53,330 nt of DNA from an uncultured beta proteobacterium (GTDB lineage: Bacteria > Pseudomonadota > Gammaproteobacteria > Burkholderiales > SG8-41), in assembly GCA_903933915.1 (NCBI GenBank), contig CAIZLW010000077.1, forward strand, positions 1 through 53,330, in the 5' to 3' direction. Each line of letters starts with the position of its first letter. The stretch's first letter is position 1. Of the stretch, positions 53,241-53,330 are shown one piece after another. Under the pieces are notes generated by a model. That model did no database searches. It saw only the letters and a list, made by a program, of their open reading frames with translations, and was not told the origin of the DNA. The translations under genes were made by a program, and so were the position numbers.

Positions 53241-53330
53241 CTAGTCGCGGAAGTTCTTGAATTGCAGCGGGAAGTCGGTGATGGACTTGCGAATCATCGC
53301 GATGGCGTCCTGCAGCAGGTCTTTTTTGGC
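53241..53330 (-). CDS. yajQ: C-terminal end of a YajQ-family protein (gene runs off the window)
   Basis: Reading the minus strand from the window edge to TAG at 53243-53241 gives 29 residues ending L-Q-F-K-N-F-R-D, the usual YajQ C-terminus. YajQ proteins bind nucleotides, including cyclic di-GMP in some species. Only the 3' end is present. The 142-bp gap to the rhodanese-ChrB gene holds no clear terminator. Confidence 0.72.
   Translation of the reverse strand, partial: AKKDLLQDAIAMIRKSITDFPLQFKNFRD

Noticed and set aside
1..53330. CRISPR arrays, insertion sequences, prophage genes
   Set aside because: No spaced direct repeats, no transposase or phage motifs seen on either strand.

Overview
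The window is about 53 kb of GC-rich, tightly packed bacterial DNA. Gene content points to a betaproteobacterium, probably of the Burkholderiales/Rhodocyclales type. The signs are three orphan Bug/TctC tripartite-tricarboxylate receptors, MmgE/PrpD paralogues, clpS-clpA behind a cold-shock gene, nudix-mnmA, an xseB-ispA-dxs run, ChrA/ChrB, and an interspersed repeat I recall from betaproteobacterial genomes. No phage, insertion sequence or CRISPR array is visible.

Layout. 0-9.9 kb holds accessory catabolic genes: a TcuA-like flavoprotein with MmgE/PrpD under a divergent LysR regulator, a chalcone-isomerase-like exported protein, a 7-TM protein, a Bug receptor with a TIM-barrel hydrolase, an SDR and a second MmgE/PrpD. 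9.97-15.7 kb holds the selenocysteine (Sec) machinery: tRNA-Sec (selC), yaeQ, DUF1415, a thioredoxin-reductase-like flavoprotein, selB and selA. 15.9-19.1 kb holds two more Bug receptors and an ACMSD-type amidohydrolase. 19.1-23.6 kb holds a selenoprotein gene, a divergent glutathione S-transferase, mnmA, a Nudix gene, two small Lys-rich exported peptides and an RluE-like gene. 23.7-30.4 kb holds malate synthase (aceB), a large unrecognised protein, a cold-shock gene and clpSA. 30.5-34.7 kb holds a flavocytochrome c sulfide dehydrogenase pair, a mercaptopyruvate sulfurtransferase and a Rieske oxygenase. 34.9-43.7 kb is a long minus-strand arsenosugar-type (rSAM/selenodomain) locus headed by arsS. 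43.9-48.9 kb is xseB-ispA-dxs-folE-ribBA. The end holds a frameshifted lipoprotein gene, a retropepsin-like protease, a glutamine amidotransferase, chrA, a rhodanese-ChrB fusion and the 3' end of a yajQ-like gene.

Main discovery. The gene at 19905-19135 (minus) reads straight through an in-frame TGA at codon 15. The TGA lies exactly where a glutaredoxin fold has its first active-site cysteine, giving a U-S-S-C motif. A perfect 7-bp hairpin with a GU-containing 5-nt loop starts 15 nt after the TGA, as expected for a bacterial SECIS element. The product is a 256-residue glutaredoxin-DinB fusion selenoprotein. The window therefore holds the tRNA (selC), Sec synthase (SelA), Sec elongation factor (SelB) and a client protein. 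A conventional start call would place the gene at 19752 and lose the whole active site. The nearby arsS belongs to a family that I recall includes selenoproteins, but here it encodes Cys at the corresponding C-terminal motif.
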